DNA of 24,828 bases. Source: Clostridia bacterium. GTDB taxonomy: Bacteria; Bacillota; Clostridia; Oscillospirales; CAG-382. The notes beneath the pieces are model-generated. The model was not told where the DNA came from, did no database searches, and saw nothing but the letters and a program-made list of their open reading frames with translations. Location of the stretch: NCBI GenBank assembly GCA_900757905.1, contig CAAEPN010000150.1, forward strand, positions 1 through 24,828, read 5' to 3'. Of this stretch, positions 6,356 to 13,606 are shown in pieces (positions within the stretch are counted from its first letter, which is position 1; each line of letters begins with the position of its first letter). Position numbers and translations under genes: made by a program.

Positions 6356-7930
6356 TTATGCTTTTACACCGTAAACGCCGAGCGGCGTCGGCTCATGCGG
6401 TACAGTCAATTTTCCGTCCGACACCAAACTTTCCATTAAAAACGCCATGGTGTTCAGCCGATGATGAATTTTGGCAATGTCGCTGCACTGATCCTTGACG
6501 GAATCCGGCACATATTCGCGAAGGAGCTTTTCTCCCATGTCCGAAATTTCAATCATCAGCGCGGAAGCTTTCTCGGTCATCCCCTTTAACAGCGCTGTAA
6601 CCGCCGAAAATGTGCTCTCGTCAAACACCGGAAAGCGCGCTTTTAACACGCCGTCTGTACAACGAATAAATCCGCCGGCGATAAGCTCCGGAATCGTGCC
6701 ATTGCGCTCGTCTGCCTTTTCACCGCGCATGGCCGCGCACATGGCTTCGGTTCTTCGATCGAATTTTTCGTGTAAAAACCTCTGGCACGGTTCAATGACA
6801 ATATAGTTTACCGCCGTAAACCATGCCGACCGCGCAGCATTCCAATTGTCCATACAAACGCCGCTGAAATGGCGGTATGTATAGTTGTTATTATGCCCGA
6901 AAAGGAAGCCGCAGCCGCCGAGCGGCAAATTTTTGGGTTCACTCATCGGCGAGGCTTCGTTCGCTAAGCACCAACCCTGTACCATGGTGATGTTTAATAG
7001 CAGCCATAAAAGAGAGTTGTCGTTGGAATTGTTTCCCTCAAACGAGAGTTTTCGCAGCGGCGGGAGCAGCTCCGCCGCGTCCTCATAGAGCGCATCGGCA
7101 GTGGCTTTGTAGAAGTTTTTCGTTCTCCGATCGAAATCCTGTTCATAGTCTCCTGTGAGGATCACCAAATTGGTTCTGTATTTTTCTCCGGTTTTCAAAA
7201 GCACACCTGCTTTTACCAATATCGCCAGTTCTTCCTCTAAATACGGCATCGCCACGCCCAATTCGACAGACAGCTCCTGCGCTGTCATCGGAATGTCATA
7301 GGCGGCCAGCATGATCGAGCCGGGAAGCTTGCGGCGAAACAGGTCAAGGTAACAGTTTTGGTCGCCCCAGAAATTGATGCGGAAAACACCGGGATTGTAG
7401 CTTTTTTCTCCTAAATTACGCGTCATACCGATTCCTTCTTTCAAAAGTTTTCTTGTTTTGAACAGATGATATTTCACCATATCGACGGAAATATGCTGTT
7501 CTTTGGCAATTTCGAAACAGGTTTTGTGATGGATGTAATAAGCAACGCTGACCTCGCGGTGCGTTTGGGACAAGAGCGAAAGCTCTCTGCGCAAAAGGAA
7601 GATACTTTCTTTTGCAGATTCCCTTTCGATATACGCTTCCTCCGGCGTCGGCGCGGTATCCGGCAGCGCGGTATCCTCCGGAAGCGGTTCGGTTTTCCCG
7701 GAACGTTCCTTGCGGCGAATGAATTTCCGGAATGTATTTTCGGCGATCTTCCATGCAAATGCCCAAAAAGCGGATTCATCGCTTAGCCTTGACGAAGAGC
7801 GAAGGAGCTCATAGACGATCTCCGACGTCAGGTCATCGACGTCGTTTTTATCATACAGACGTGCAAATGCATAGCCGTAAAACGATGTGAGGTTTTCGGA
7901 GATTATTTTTGCCGCTTGCTTATTGTCCAT
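6356..7930 (-). CDS. ECF-like sigma factor with a long C-terminal extension
   Basis: A 524-residue protein, whereas ordinary ECF sigma factors have about 170-200 residues. Residues 10-72 resemble sigma region 2 (FARLYDKNDVDDLTSEIVYELL, then AFWAFAWKIAENTFRKFIRR). Residues 115-168 resemble region 4, ending in a helix-turn-helix (CFEIAKEQHISVDMVKYHL). The remaining roughly 350 residues are unrelated to core sigma regions. About 206-260 looks like a winged-helix segment (MTAQELSVELGVAMPYLEEELAILVKAGVL), followed by a helical part with an aromatic- and Gly/Asn-rich patch (GGCGFLFGHNNNY). The extension may replace a separate anti-sigma factor by sensing a ligand directly; that is inference. An AAGGTGAG ribosome site precedes the start. 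No neighbouring anti-sigma gene is present, and no strong sigma-A promoter is visible upstream. Confidence 0.82.
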   Translation of the reverse strand: MDNKQAAKIISENLTSFYGYAFARLYDKNDVDDLTSEIVYELLRSSSRLSDESAFWAFAWKIAENTFRKFIRRKERSGKTEPLPEDTALPDTAPTPEEAYIERESAKESIFLLRRELSLLSQTHREVSVAYYIHHKTCFEIAKEQHISVDMVKYHLFKTRKLLKEGIGMTRNLGEKSYNPGVFRINFWGDQNCYLDLFRRKLPGSIMLAAYDIPMTAQELSVELGVAMPYLEEELAILVKAGVLLKTGEKYRTNLVILTGDYEQDFDRRTKNFYKATADALYEDAAELLPPLRKLSFEGNNSNDNSLLWLLLNITMVQGWCLANEASPMSEPKNLPLGGCGFLFGHNNNYTYRHFSGVCMDNWNAARSAWFTAVNYIVIEPCQRFLHEKFDRRTEAMCAAMRGEKADERNGTIPELIAGGFIRCTDGVLKARFPVFDESTFSAVTALLKGMTEKASALMIEISDMGEKLLREYVPDSVKDQCSDIAKIHHRLNTMAFLMESLVSDGKLTVPHEPTPLGVYGVKA

Positions 7931-8044
7931 TTTCTCACCTTTCTTTGTTTGAAAGCTTTCATCTGTATAGTATCGGCTTGAGGGCGGCGGTTAACGGGAA
8001 AAATAAATTTTTTAAAGAACTTCGCCTTTTCCTGCAAAAAGCTC

Positions 8045-8073
8045 TTGACAGGACGCACATCTTGCGGTATAAT
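8045..8073 (+). promoter_or_regulatory. Perfect consensus sigma-A promoter for tRNA-Gln
   Basis: TTGACA at 8045-8050, 17-bp spacer, TATAAT at 8068-8073: both hexamers match consensus exactly. Initiation near 8080 leaves about 25 nt before the mature tRNA 5' end. Confidence 0.93.
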
Positions 8074-8104
8074 ATTATAGTATTTTGAAAAGAAAACTCC
8101 ATAT

Positions 8105-8179
8105 TGGGGCGTCGCCAAGCGGTAAGGCACCGGACTTTGACTCCGGCATTCGCTGGTCCGAATCCAGCCGTCCCAGCCA
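8105..8179 (+). tRNA. tRNA-Gln (anticodon UUG), CCA encoded
   Basis: The 75-nt sequence folds into a full cloverleaf. The 7-bp acceptor pairs TGGGGCG with CGTCCCA (one G-U). The anticodon stem CCGGA/TCCGG holds loop CTTTGAC with anticodon TTG at its centre. The T arm GCTGG/CCAGC has loop TCCGAAT. The discriminator is G, followed by an encoded CCA at 8177-8179. It reads CAA (and CAG by wobble) glutamine codons. Many Clostridia charge such a tRNA with Glu and then amidate it through GatCAB. It has its own promoter and terminator, so it is a single-gene transcript. Confidence 0.95.
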
Positions 8180-8219
8180 ATACCCCCGAATGCAGCAGCA
8201 TTCGGGGGTATTACTTTTT
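8179..8219 (+). terminator. Intrinsic terminator of the tRNA-Gln transcript
   Basis: A perfect 15-bp stem (8179-8193 with 8198-8212) closes the 4-nt loop AGCA, followed by TTACTTTTT. It begins on the last base of the tRNA CCA end, so processing must separate the two structures. Confidence 0.92.
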
Positions 8220-8237
8220 GTCTATTCCTGCAACGGC

Positions 8238-8678
8238 TTATTTTTTATCCTTGATAGCTTGCAAAAGCTTGATAATCTCAGCAAAGCCAAGAAATATCGT
8301 TCCGCTGATGCCGGAGGCTGCCCAACAGTATACTGCTGTAGTCCAATTCGAAGAACCGCTCAATAATATAAAACCTATAACAAGTCCAATTACATAGGCG
8401 GCGCACGCAACAAAAGTCAATATACCTGCGATTCTATTTGAATTGCCTGAATAGGCATATTTTCTGATCTGCTCGTATTCTTCATCGGTTACTTCGATAG
8501 GAATTGCTTTATACGGACGATTTGGTATAATTTTTGAGTCCAAAAAGGGGTACTCACGGTTAGGAAGCTCTTGTGACTTAGGCGCATATTCTTTTTCATA
8601 TAATCCGGCAGCAATCAGTATTTCTCTTTTTTCCTCTTCCCGCTTTTCTTCTAAGTACTTTTCAACTTTTTCGTTCAT
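8238..8678 (-). CDS. Small membrane protein of unknown function
   Basis: A 146-residue protein I do not recognise by name. The N-terminal half is highly charged and helical (MNEKVEKYLEEKREEEKREI), followed by a polar region with Pro/Tyr (PNREYPFLDSKIIPNRPYKA). Two hydrophobic segments follow at about residues 82-104 and 110-133. It ends in a short basic tail (LLQAIKDKK), so it is probably a two-pass membrane protein with both ends in the cytoplasm. GGAGG lies upstream of the ATG, and a good promoter (8721-8749) drives it. It is divergent from a small HTH regulator across an operator-rich spacer, which suggests a regulator-target pair. Its G+C is about 40% (hand count over 8281-8640), lower than the flanking housekeeping genes, which hints at acquisition. 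Confidence 0.75.
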   Translation of the reverse strand: MNEKVEKYLEEKREEEKREILIAAGLYEKEYAPKSQELPNREYPFLDSKIIPNRPYKAIPIEVTDEEYEQIRKYAYSGNSNRIAGILTFVACAAYVIGLVIGFILLSGSSNWTTAVYCWAASGISGTIFLGFAEIIKLLQAIKDKK

Positions 8679-8699
8679 AAGTCATCCTCCATATTGCCG

Positions 8700-8775
8700 T
8701 ATAGGCTTTTTATAGTCTATATTGTATCATATATAGCCTACTTTGTCAAGCTGGAAAGACTATAATTAGCCTATA
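8700..8775. promoter_or_regulatory. Operator array (six TATAG half-sites) between divergent genes
   Basis: TATAG or its complement CTATA occurs six times: 8700, 8711, 8717, 8732, 8760 and 8771. The outer pairs form long mirror copies. Segment 8700-8717 (TATAGGCT-TTT-TATAGTC) matches the reverse complement of 8758-8775 at 16 of 18 positions. TATAGTCTATA (8711-8721) is itself a palindrome that touches the -10 of the minus promoter. The adjacent HTH protein at 8797 is the obvious candidate ligand, making this a probable autoregulated switch. Confidence 0.65.
8721..8749 (-). promoter_or_regulatory. Sigma-A promoter of the small membrane protein gene
   Basis: Read on the minus strand: TTGACA (8749-8744), 17-bp spacer, TACAAT (8726-8721). 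The -10 abuts a palindromic half-site, so a bound repressor would block it. For the plus-strand HTH gene only a TATAAT at 8761-8766 is seen, without a correctly spaced -35. Confidence 0.85.
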
Positions 8776-8796
8776 AACTTTTGCGAGGTAGGAAAG

Positions 8797-9039
8797 ATGG
8801 ACACATATGCGGTTGTAAAAAACCGGGTTTTATCCCTATGCGAAGAAAAACGCATGACAATCAACAAATTAGCGAACGAATCGGGCGTTGCGCCGTCCAC
8901 CGTCAAGAATATCCTGTACGGCAAAAGCAAAAACCCGGGTATAGTGACCTTGAAAATGCTGTGCGACGGGTTCGGAATTTCCCTTGCCGCTTTTTTCGAT
9001 ACCGAGGAGTTTCAGAGCTTAGAGCAGGAAATGGAATGA
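8797..9039 (+). CDS. Small XRE/Cro-type HTH transcriptional regulator
   Basis: An 80-residue protein that is almost entirely one helix-turn-helix domain of the Cro/C1 (XRE) type. The turn region reads INKLANESGVAPSTVKNILYGKSKNPGIVTLKMLCDGFGISLAAFF: scaffold helix, recognition helix and the fourth/fifth helices with the usual spacing. The C-terminus is a short acidic tail. AGGTAGGA precedes the ATG. It diverges from the membrane-protein gene at 8238 across the TATAG operator array, which it probably binds to repress itself and its neighbour. The -10-like TATAAT at 8761 overlaps an operator half-site. No partner toxin was recognised, so a toxin-antitoxin reading is not supported beyond gene order. 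Confidence 0.9.
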   Translation: MDTYAVVKNRVLSLCEEKRMTINKLANESGVAPSTVKNILYGKSKNPGIVTLKMLCDGFGISLAAFFDTEEFQSLEQEME

Positions 9040-9105
9040 TCCCATGGCCGAAAATCAACCGCTTGCTTTTCGCGGTGCGACATAATAGGCTTATTTATAA
9101 ATAAA

Positions 9106-9135
9106 GCAGCTTCAAATTTATCTGAAGCTGCCTTT
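9106..9135. terminator. Bidirectional terminator between the HTH and flavoprotein genes
   Basis: Nine-base arms GCAGCTTCA (9106-9114) and TGAAGCTGC (9123-9131) flank an 8-nt loop. CTTTG follows on plus, and a T-rich TTTATTT follows on minus. It ends the (+) HTH transcript and the convergent (-) flavoprotein transcript. Confidence 0.8.
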
Positions 9136-9160
9136 GTTATTCAAGAATCACAAAATTCCA

Positions 9161-10360
9161 TTACAGCGTGGTCGGAAAGCTTCCGACGGCAAGCTTGCTT
9201 TGCAGCCTTTTAAGGTCAGTTTCGGCAAAGGCCGCGAAATCGTCCGTCATGGCGGCTGCGCGTCCGGCCGCTTCGCCGCTCACGGCGCACACCGGTATCA
9301 CGCGCGTGATATCCCACATCGCGTCCGTAACCGAAATGTTCCGTCCGGCGCAGATCAGATTTTTTACTTCTCTGCCGTACAGCGTCCCAAACGGAAGCTT
9401 GTAGACCGGCCCGCGTTTGCGCCAATCGGAGAACATACCGACCGCGTCGGGAAATTCCTTGAACATTTCGGTATCATCCATGGTGCGGACGCCGGCTATG
9501 CGGCGCGTCATGCGGATCTGCGGGATCGTCGGCAGCGTGATCGGCACATAAGCCGGGTCTTTTTTCTTGCTTTCCAAAATGTTGGCAAGCATCTGCTCGT
9601 GCGCCGCCTGCGTCATTTCGGAAAGCTCCACGCCGTCAAGGCCGGTAAACCGGCGCGCGATAAGCGGCTTTTGCTCGTTTCCGGTCTTTTGCTTGTCCGG
9701 AACATCGGAAAAACCGAGCATACGAAGCTCCGGTGCGTCGTTTTTGATAAAATAATGCCATGCGGCAAGCACATTCCCTTGGGAAAAGGTGACGGTCTTT
9801 GCGCCGGAAAGTTTACAGATATCTGCGTCGCCCGTGCAGTCCACCACACTTCCCGAAACGCCGAGTGCATAGCGGCCGGATTTGTTTTCGACAACAAGTG
9901 CGTCGATCTTATCATTTGTTTTATGCGCGGCACAGACGGTCGTGCCGTATAAGATCTTCACACCGTTTTGAAGCAGCAGCTTTTCGGCTTCAAGGGCAAA
10001 TAAATGCGCATTGTAGCGAACTTCAAAGCGCTGTCCCTCGGCTTTTTCCTTTTCCGAGCCGCCGTCAAGCCACGCTTTGGGATAATTCGCCTCTGCGCCG
10101 TGACAGATAGAGAGCCGGAACAATTCCTCGGCAATGCCGAAAGAAACCTGATGACCGCGTCCGTCGCACAAGGGCAGATAAATGGTGACAAGACCCAGTG
10201 TAGCAAGGCCTCCGAGTAAGAATTCACGTTCGATAAGCAGCACGTCCGCGCCCTCACGCGCGGCGGCAAGAGCGGCGGCGATGCCGGCGATACCGCCGCC
10301 GGCTACGATGACCGAATGCGTTTCGAGAATCGGTGTTTCGAGTTGTTCATGCAGAGTCAT
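9161..10360 (-). CDS. FAD-dependent oxidoreductase (FAD_oxidored-type)
   Basis: A 399-residue flavoprotein. The N-terminal Rossmann motif SVIVAGGGIAGIAAALAA (GxGxxG at about 21-26) is followed by an acidic residue ending strand 2 (LLIERE) for the FAD ribose, and by GGLATLG. The VSGSVVDCTGDADI segment and the C-terminal FGTLYGREVKNLICAGRNIS segment are typical of FAD-dependent dehydrogenases of the FAD_oxidored family. Members act on diverse, often carbohydrate-derived substrates, and the actual substrate is unknown. AAGGAG at 10368-10373 supports the ATG at 10360. It is divergent from an AraC regulator at 10461, suggesting local control, perhaps by a sugar or related metabolite. No transporter lies beside it. 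Confidence 0.85.
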   Translation of the reverse strand: MTLHEQLETPILETHSVIVAGGGIAGIAAALAAAREGADVLLIEREFLLGGLATLGLVTIYLPLCDGRGHQVSFGIAEELFRLSICHGAEANYPKAWLDGGSEKEKAEGQRFEVRYNAHLFALEAEKLLLQNGVKILYGTTVCAAHKTNDKIDALVVENKSGRYALGVSGSVVDCTGDADICKLSGAKTVTFSQGNVLAAWHYFIKNDAPELRMLGFSDVPDKQKTGNEQKPLIARRFTGLDGVELSEMTQAAHEQMLANILESKKKDPAYVPITLPTIPQIRMTRRIAGVRTMDDTEMFKEFPDAVGMFSDWRKRGPVYKLPFGTLYGREVKNLICAGRNISVTDAMWDITRVIPVCAVSGEAAGRAAAMTDDFAAFAETDLKRLQSKLAVGSFPTTL

Positions 10361-10396
10361 AAATAGTCTCCTTTTGATTTATGCGGACAAAGCCGC

Positions 10397-10425
10397 TTGA
10401 CAGAAAAAGGCAAAACGGATATAAT
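10397..10425 (+). promoter_or_regulatory. Perfect consensus promoter of the AraC-family gene
   Basis: TTGACA at 10397-10402, a 17-bp spacer, TATAAT at 10420-10425. A small dyad GCGG...CCGC (10383-10396) lies just upstream, between this promoter and the divergent flavoprotein gene. Confidence 0.9.
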
Positions 10426-10460
10426 GAAAGCAGAAAACGCGTCGGAAAGAGGGTACTCAC

Positions 10461-11297
10461 ATGGCTGAAAAAGAGCGCAAGTTCGGAAAATCCACAACAT
10501 ATTTTCCGTTTGAGGCCGGTTCGGAGCATTCGTTTCAGAACGGCGGCTATATCCATATTGAACGTATTTTGGCAGGGAAGCAGCTTTTTCGGATATGTGG
10601 ACAGGAAAGACGGGTATCGGCCGGGGATATCCTTGTGGTTCAGCCGTATGACGAGGTCTATTCGTATGCCGAAGAAAGCGGTCTGGTACAAGGCTTTGTT
10701 TTTGATTCGCCGCGCTATTTTGACAGTATCGGACTGCCGCCGCTTTTCCGGACAAAGACGTTTATCGGGAAAGACGCGGTGCTTTCGCGCATTTGTGAAG
10801 CGATTCAAGAGGAATATGTCAACCAGAGTGCGTTTCACGAAACGGCGTTAAATGCGCTGACGACCGAGTTTGTGATTCGGTTATACCGGAATTATGGCGA
10901 AAAGAACTTAGAGGTGGCCGGAATTGCGGTTCCGAACGCCGGAGAAGCGCGGAATTTCGGCAAGCAGAGGGTGGTGCGCGAGGCGCTGGCGTACATTTAT
11001 GAAAACTGTCAGGACGGAATCAGCACGCGTGACATCGCGCAGCATGTCAATGTAAGTTTATCTTATCTATGTCGGTGTTTTTCGGAGGTTTGCGGCGAGA
11101 CGGTACTTAGTTATTCGGATCGGATTCGCTGCCGCAAGGCGCACGAGGATCTAACGCTTGGGACGTTATCGGTCGGTGAGATCGCCGCGAAATATCATTT
11201 TTCGAGTTTATCGTATTTTAACCGCCGGTATCGGAAGTTTTACGGCACAAATCCGGCGGCTACCTTGGCGGACGCCAAGATGCGGCATCGGCGGTGA
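10461..11297 (+). CDS. AraC-family transcriptional regulator
   Basis: A 278-residue regulator. The N-terminal part (about residues 20-110) has the cupin-like effector domain pattern seen in AraC proteins, with a run such as RVSAGDILVVQPYDEV. The C-terminal about 100 residues carry two helix-turn-helix units: GISTRDIAQHVNVSLSYLCRCF, and SVGEIAAKYHFSSLSYFNRRY followed by FYGTNPA, which is the AraC signature. AGAGGG precedes the ATG. The gene diverges from the flavoprotein at 10360, 100 bp away, and is the natural candidate to control it. The ligand is unknown. Its strong promoter suggests constitutive regulator synthesis. Confidence 0.93.
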   Translation: MAEKERKFGKSTTYFPFEAGSEHSFQNGGYIHIERILAGKQLFRICGQERRVSAGDILVVQPYDEVYSYAEESGLVQGFVFDSPRYFDSIGLPPLFRTKTFIGKDAVLSRICEAIQEEYVNQSAFHETALNALTTEFVIRLYRNYGEKNLEVAGIAVPNAGEARNFGKQRVVREALAYIYENCQDGISTRDIAQHVNVSLSYLCRCFSEVCGETVLSYSDRIRCRKAHEDLTLGTLSVGEIAAKYHFSSLSYFNRRYRKFYGTNPAATLADAKMRHRR

Positions 11298-11299
11298 GG

Positions 11300-11343
11300 G
11301 CGCTTTCCGTCTATCGGAAAGCGCTAAAGGCGGCTTTGCCGCC
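11300..11343. other. Two GC-rich hairpins after the AraC gene, no T run
   Basis: A perfect 10-bp stem GCGCTTTCCG/CGGAAAGCGC (11300-11309 with 11315-11324, loop TCTAT) is followed by GGCGGC-TTT-GCCGCC (11329-11343). They lie between the convergent AraC gene and the last gene of the large (-) operon. Neither strand shows a U tract, so intrinsic termination is doubtful; they may protect 3' ends or act with Rho. Confidence 0.5.
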
Positions 11344-11373
11344 GGAAATGCCGCGAGCGGCCTGCGCGAAAGA

Positions 11374-12084
11374 TTAGTCTCTGCGCCGCCGCCCATTCAC
11401 TAAGATGATCAATCTTAACAGGTTGGCAAGCGAGACCGCAAGCGCCGCTACATAGGTAAGCGCCGCCGCACGAAGCGTCTTTTTTGCGTTGCCGAGATCC
11501 TCTTCGGTAAACCGGCCGCTGGAGGACAGCGCCGCAAGCGCGCGGTTGCTTGCATTGAATTCTACCGGCAGCGTGATAAGCTGAAATACCGTCGAAAGCG
11601 AGAATGCAAGAATGCCGATCGTGCAAAGCCCGAACATATCAAGTACCAGTCCTATGATAATAAGCGGCATGGCAAGATTCGAACCAATGTTGCAGACCGG
11701 AATAATGGCATTGCGCACCACAAGCGGAAAATATCCTTCGGCGTGCTGTACCGCATGCCCCGCTTCATGCGCGGCCACTCCGATGGCTGCCGCACTGCGG
11801 TTGTCGTAAACCGAATCGGATAGCCGGATGACCTCGGCTTTCGGGTCATAATGGTCGGTCAGCTTGCCGTTCACATGCTCTATGCGCACATGCGTAAGTC
11901 CGTTTGCATCCAAAATGCGTCTTGCCGCGTCTGCACCCGTAAAACCGCTTGTGCTCGGGATCTGCGAATACTTTTTAAAAGTGGAATTGACATTGGCCGA
12001 TGCCCATAACGCGATAAGCACCGCCGGAAGCACGAGAATGAGATAGGTCCACATGGAATCCGGACTGTAATACATATAAGGCAT
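11374..12084 (-). CDS. yugP: Membrane zinc metallopeptidase, YugP-like
   Basis: A 236-residue integral membrane protein of the neutral zinc metallopeptidase family typified by B. subtilis YugP. A short N-terminal segment MPYMYYSPDS leads into a first membrane helix (about 12-30). The zinc site is AAHEAGHAVQHAEG, with HEAGH at 106-110. Further hydrophobic segments lie near 125-140, 145-170 and 205-228. The C-terminus is basic (NGRRRRD). The natural substrate of the family is not known to me. AAGGAG precedes the start, and it lies 21 bp after the ygjV-like gene, as the last member of the large operon. A metallopeptidase of this type after fmt is a common clostridial arrangement, to my recollection. 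Confidence 0.88.
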   Translation of the reverse strand: MPYMYYSPDSMWTYLILVLPAVLIALWASANVNSTFKKYSQIPSTSGFTGADAARRILDANGLTHVRIEHVNGKLTDHYDPKAEVIRLSDSVYDNRSAAAIGVAAHEAGHAVQHAEGYFPLVVRNAIIPVCNIGSNLAMPLIIIGLVLDMFGLCTIGILAFSLSTVFQLITLPVEFNASNRALAALSSSGRFTEEDLGNAKKTLRAAALTYVAALAVSLANLLRLIILVNGRRRRD

Positions 12085-12105
12085 GATAACAACTCCTTTT
12101 TGTTT

Positions 12106-12621
12106 TTATCGGGTAATTTCCTTTTTCAAAAGCTTGGTGCGGATAAAATAAACGATGATCGAGGTCATGTTGAAGGTCTCACAGAGAACACCGCCGATCG
12201 AACCGGTGCAGCCGTTGTATATAAGCCAAGCCGGCGAAATGAGCGTAAACTGTATCAGACGCATTCCCGTCTTGTGTCCCCAAAACATACTGATACAGCC
12301 GACGACCTGCGCCGCGCAGGCGAGTATCGACAGGGCGTCTCCGTGCGTAAATACCGTTGCACTGACATAAAGCGTCACGGATAAAACCAGTGTAATATAC
12401 GGCTTTTTGTTTCTTTCAAAAGTATAGCCAAAGCCGCGAACGACGTTGATAAAGTTCAAAAGCGCTCCGGTAAATGCGCCGAGAAGCAAAAAGTGAACGC
12501 CGAAACAGACGCCGCTTAGGGCTAACAGAACAAAGTATTTCCGGTTGTCCTTGAACTGATACGCAAAAATGCTGAGAGCGGCGCCAAGAATCCCGACGCC
12601 TTGTGCTAAAACTTCGCTCAT
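12106..12621 (-). CDS. YgjV-family inner membrane protein
   Basis: A 171-residue, very hydrophobic protein with about five membrane segments and short polar turns. Its beginning (AQGVGILGAALSIFAYQFKDNRKYF) and the pattern LLLGAFTGALLNFINVVRG match the Imp-YgjV family of small membrane proteins of unknown function. The C-terminal helix ends in TKLLKKEITR. Its ATG overlaps the fmt stop codon by four bases (ATGA), so it is translationally coupled to fmt. It is not a usual neighbour of fmt in the organisms I know, where rsmB often follows. Confidence 0.8.
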   Translation of the reverse strand: MSEVLAQGVGILGAALSIFAYQFKDNRKYFVLLALSGVCFGVHFLLLGAFTGALLNFINVVRGFGYTFERNKKPYITLVLSVTLYVSATVFTHGDALSILACAAQVVGCISMFWGHKTGMRLIQFTLISPAWLIYNGCTGSIGGVLCETFNMTSIIVYFIRTKLLKKEITR

Positions 12622-13568
12622 TCGTCGGCCTTTCTGGTTTCAAAACGCATACCGTCGGCAATTTTGCGGCCATTGACCATATCGGCGGCACTTAACATTC
12701 CCTTGCCTTCCGGCTTGAACGACAGAAGTCTTACCGAGCCGATACCGCAGGCAACCACAACACCGTCGCGCGACGCTTCCAGTACCGTGCCGAACGGTGC
12801 GCTTTGTCCTTTTTCATCGTTCAGGCGGCTGTCATACAGCTTGACGGTCTTGCCGTTCAGATACGAAAACGCGCCCGGAAACGGCGAAAGTCCGCGAATG
12901 CGGTTATGCACCTCGCGTGCCGGAAGCGAAAAATCGACTAAGCATTCCTCCGGCGTGATCTTGTCGGCATGGGTGGCGACCGCATGGTCTTGCGCCGTAA
13001 GAACGGCAGAGCCGGTTTCCAATGCGTCGACCGTTTTGACAAGCAGCTTTCCGCCGATTTCGGCAAGCGTGTCAAACAGCTCGCCGGTCGTCGTATTTTC
13101 GCCAATCTCGACCGATTCGGAAAAATACATATCGCCCGTGTCCATGCCCTTGTCAAGACGCATGGTGGTAACGCCGCTCACGGTGTCGCCGTTTAATACG
13201 GCGCGCTGGATGGGCGCGGCGCCGCGGTATTTCGGCAGAAGCGAGCCGTGTACGTTGACGCAGCCGTATTTCGGAAAGTTTAAGATATATTCCGGCAAGA
13301 TTTTGCCGTAAGCGACCACGGCGATAAGGTCGGGCTTATACTCTTCAAGCGCCGGCAGAAACGCGCCGTTCTTCAACGTTTCCGGCTGAAGCACCGGAAG
13401 TCCTTTTTCGAGCGCGTATTTTTTCACGTCGCTGAAGGTCACTTTCATGCCGCGGCCGCGCGCCTTATCCGGCTGCGTTACGACGGCGCACACATGCTTT
13501 CCGGCGCTAAGCAGCGCGGCAAGACTTGCTGTGGCAAAATCGGGTGTTCCCATAAATAAAATGTTCAT
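12618..13568 (-). CDS. fmt: Methionyl-tRNA formyltransferase
   Basis: A 316-residue enzyme that formylates the amino group of initiator Met-tRNA using 10-formyl-THF. Features: N-terminal NILFMGTPDFA, the catalytic/folate-binding VNVHGSLLPKYRGAAPIQ (with Asn, His and the SLLP loop), VSGVTTMRLDKGMDTGDM, and the C-terminal OB-like domain beginning near REVHNRIRGLSPFPGAF. Length is normal. It directly follows def (38 bp gap), pairing the formylation and deformylation steps of N-terminal methionine processing. Confidence 0.96.
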   Translation of the reverse strand: MNILFMGTPDFATASLAALLSAGKHVCAVVTQPDKARGRGMKVTFSDVKKYALEKGLPVLQPETLKNGAFLPALEEYKPDLIAVVAYGKILPEYILNFPKYGCVNVHGSLLPKYRGAAPIQRAVLNGDTVSGVTTMRLDKGMDTGDMYFSESVEIGENTTTGELFDTLAEIGGKLLVKTVDALETGSAVLTAQDHAVATHADKITPEECLVDFSLPAREVHNRIRGLSPFPGAFSYLNGKTVKLYDSRLNDEKGQSAPFGTVLEASRDGVVVACGIGSVRLLSFKPEGKGMLSAADMVNGRKIADGMRFETRKADE

Positions 13569-13606
13569 GCTGTAAAACCTTTCGGAAGATCAAAGGGCGT
13601 TATTTC

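Noticed and set aside
8105..9160. Integrated island with tRNA-derived attachment repeats
   Set aside because: I looked for a second copy of the tRNA 3' end downstream and saw none, and there is no integrase.
9134..9952. 272-codon plus-strand open frame inside the flavoprotein region
   Set aside because: It is antisense to the clear FAD-binding protein, has a composition rich in Arg/His typical of shadow frames, and overlaps the terminator region.
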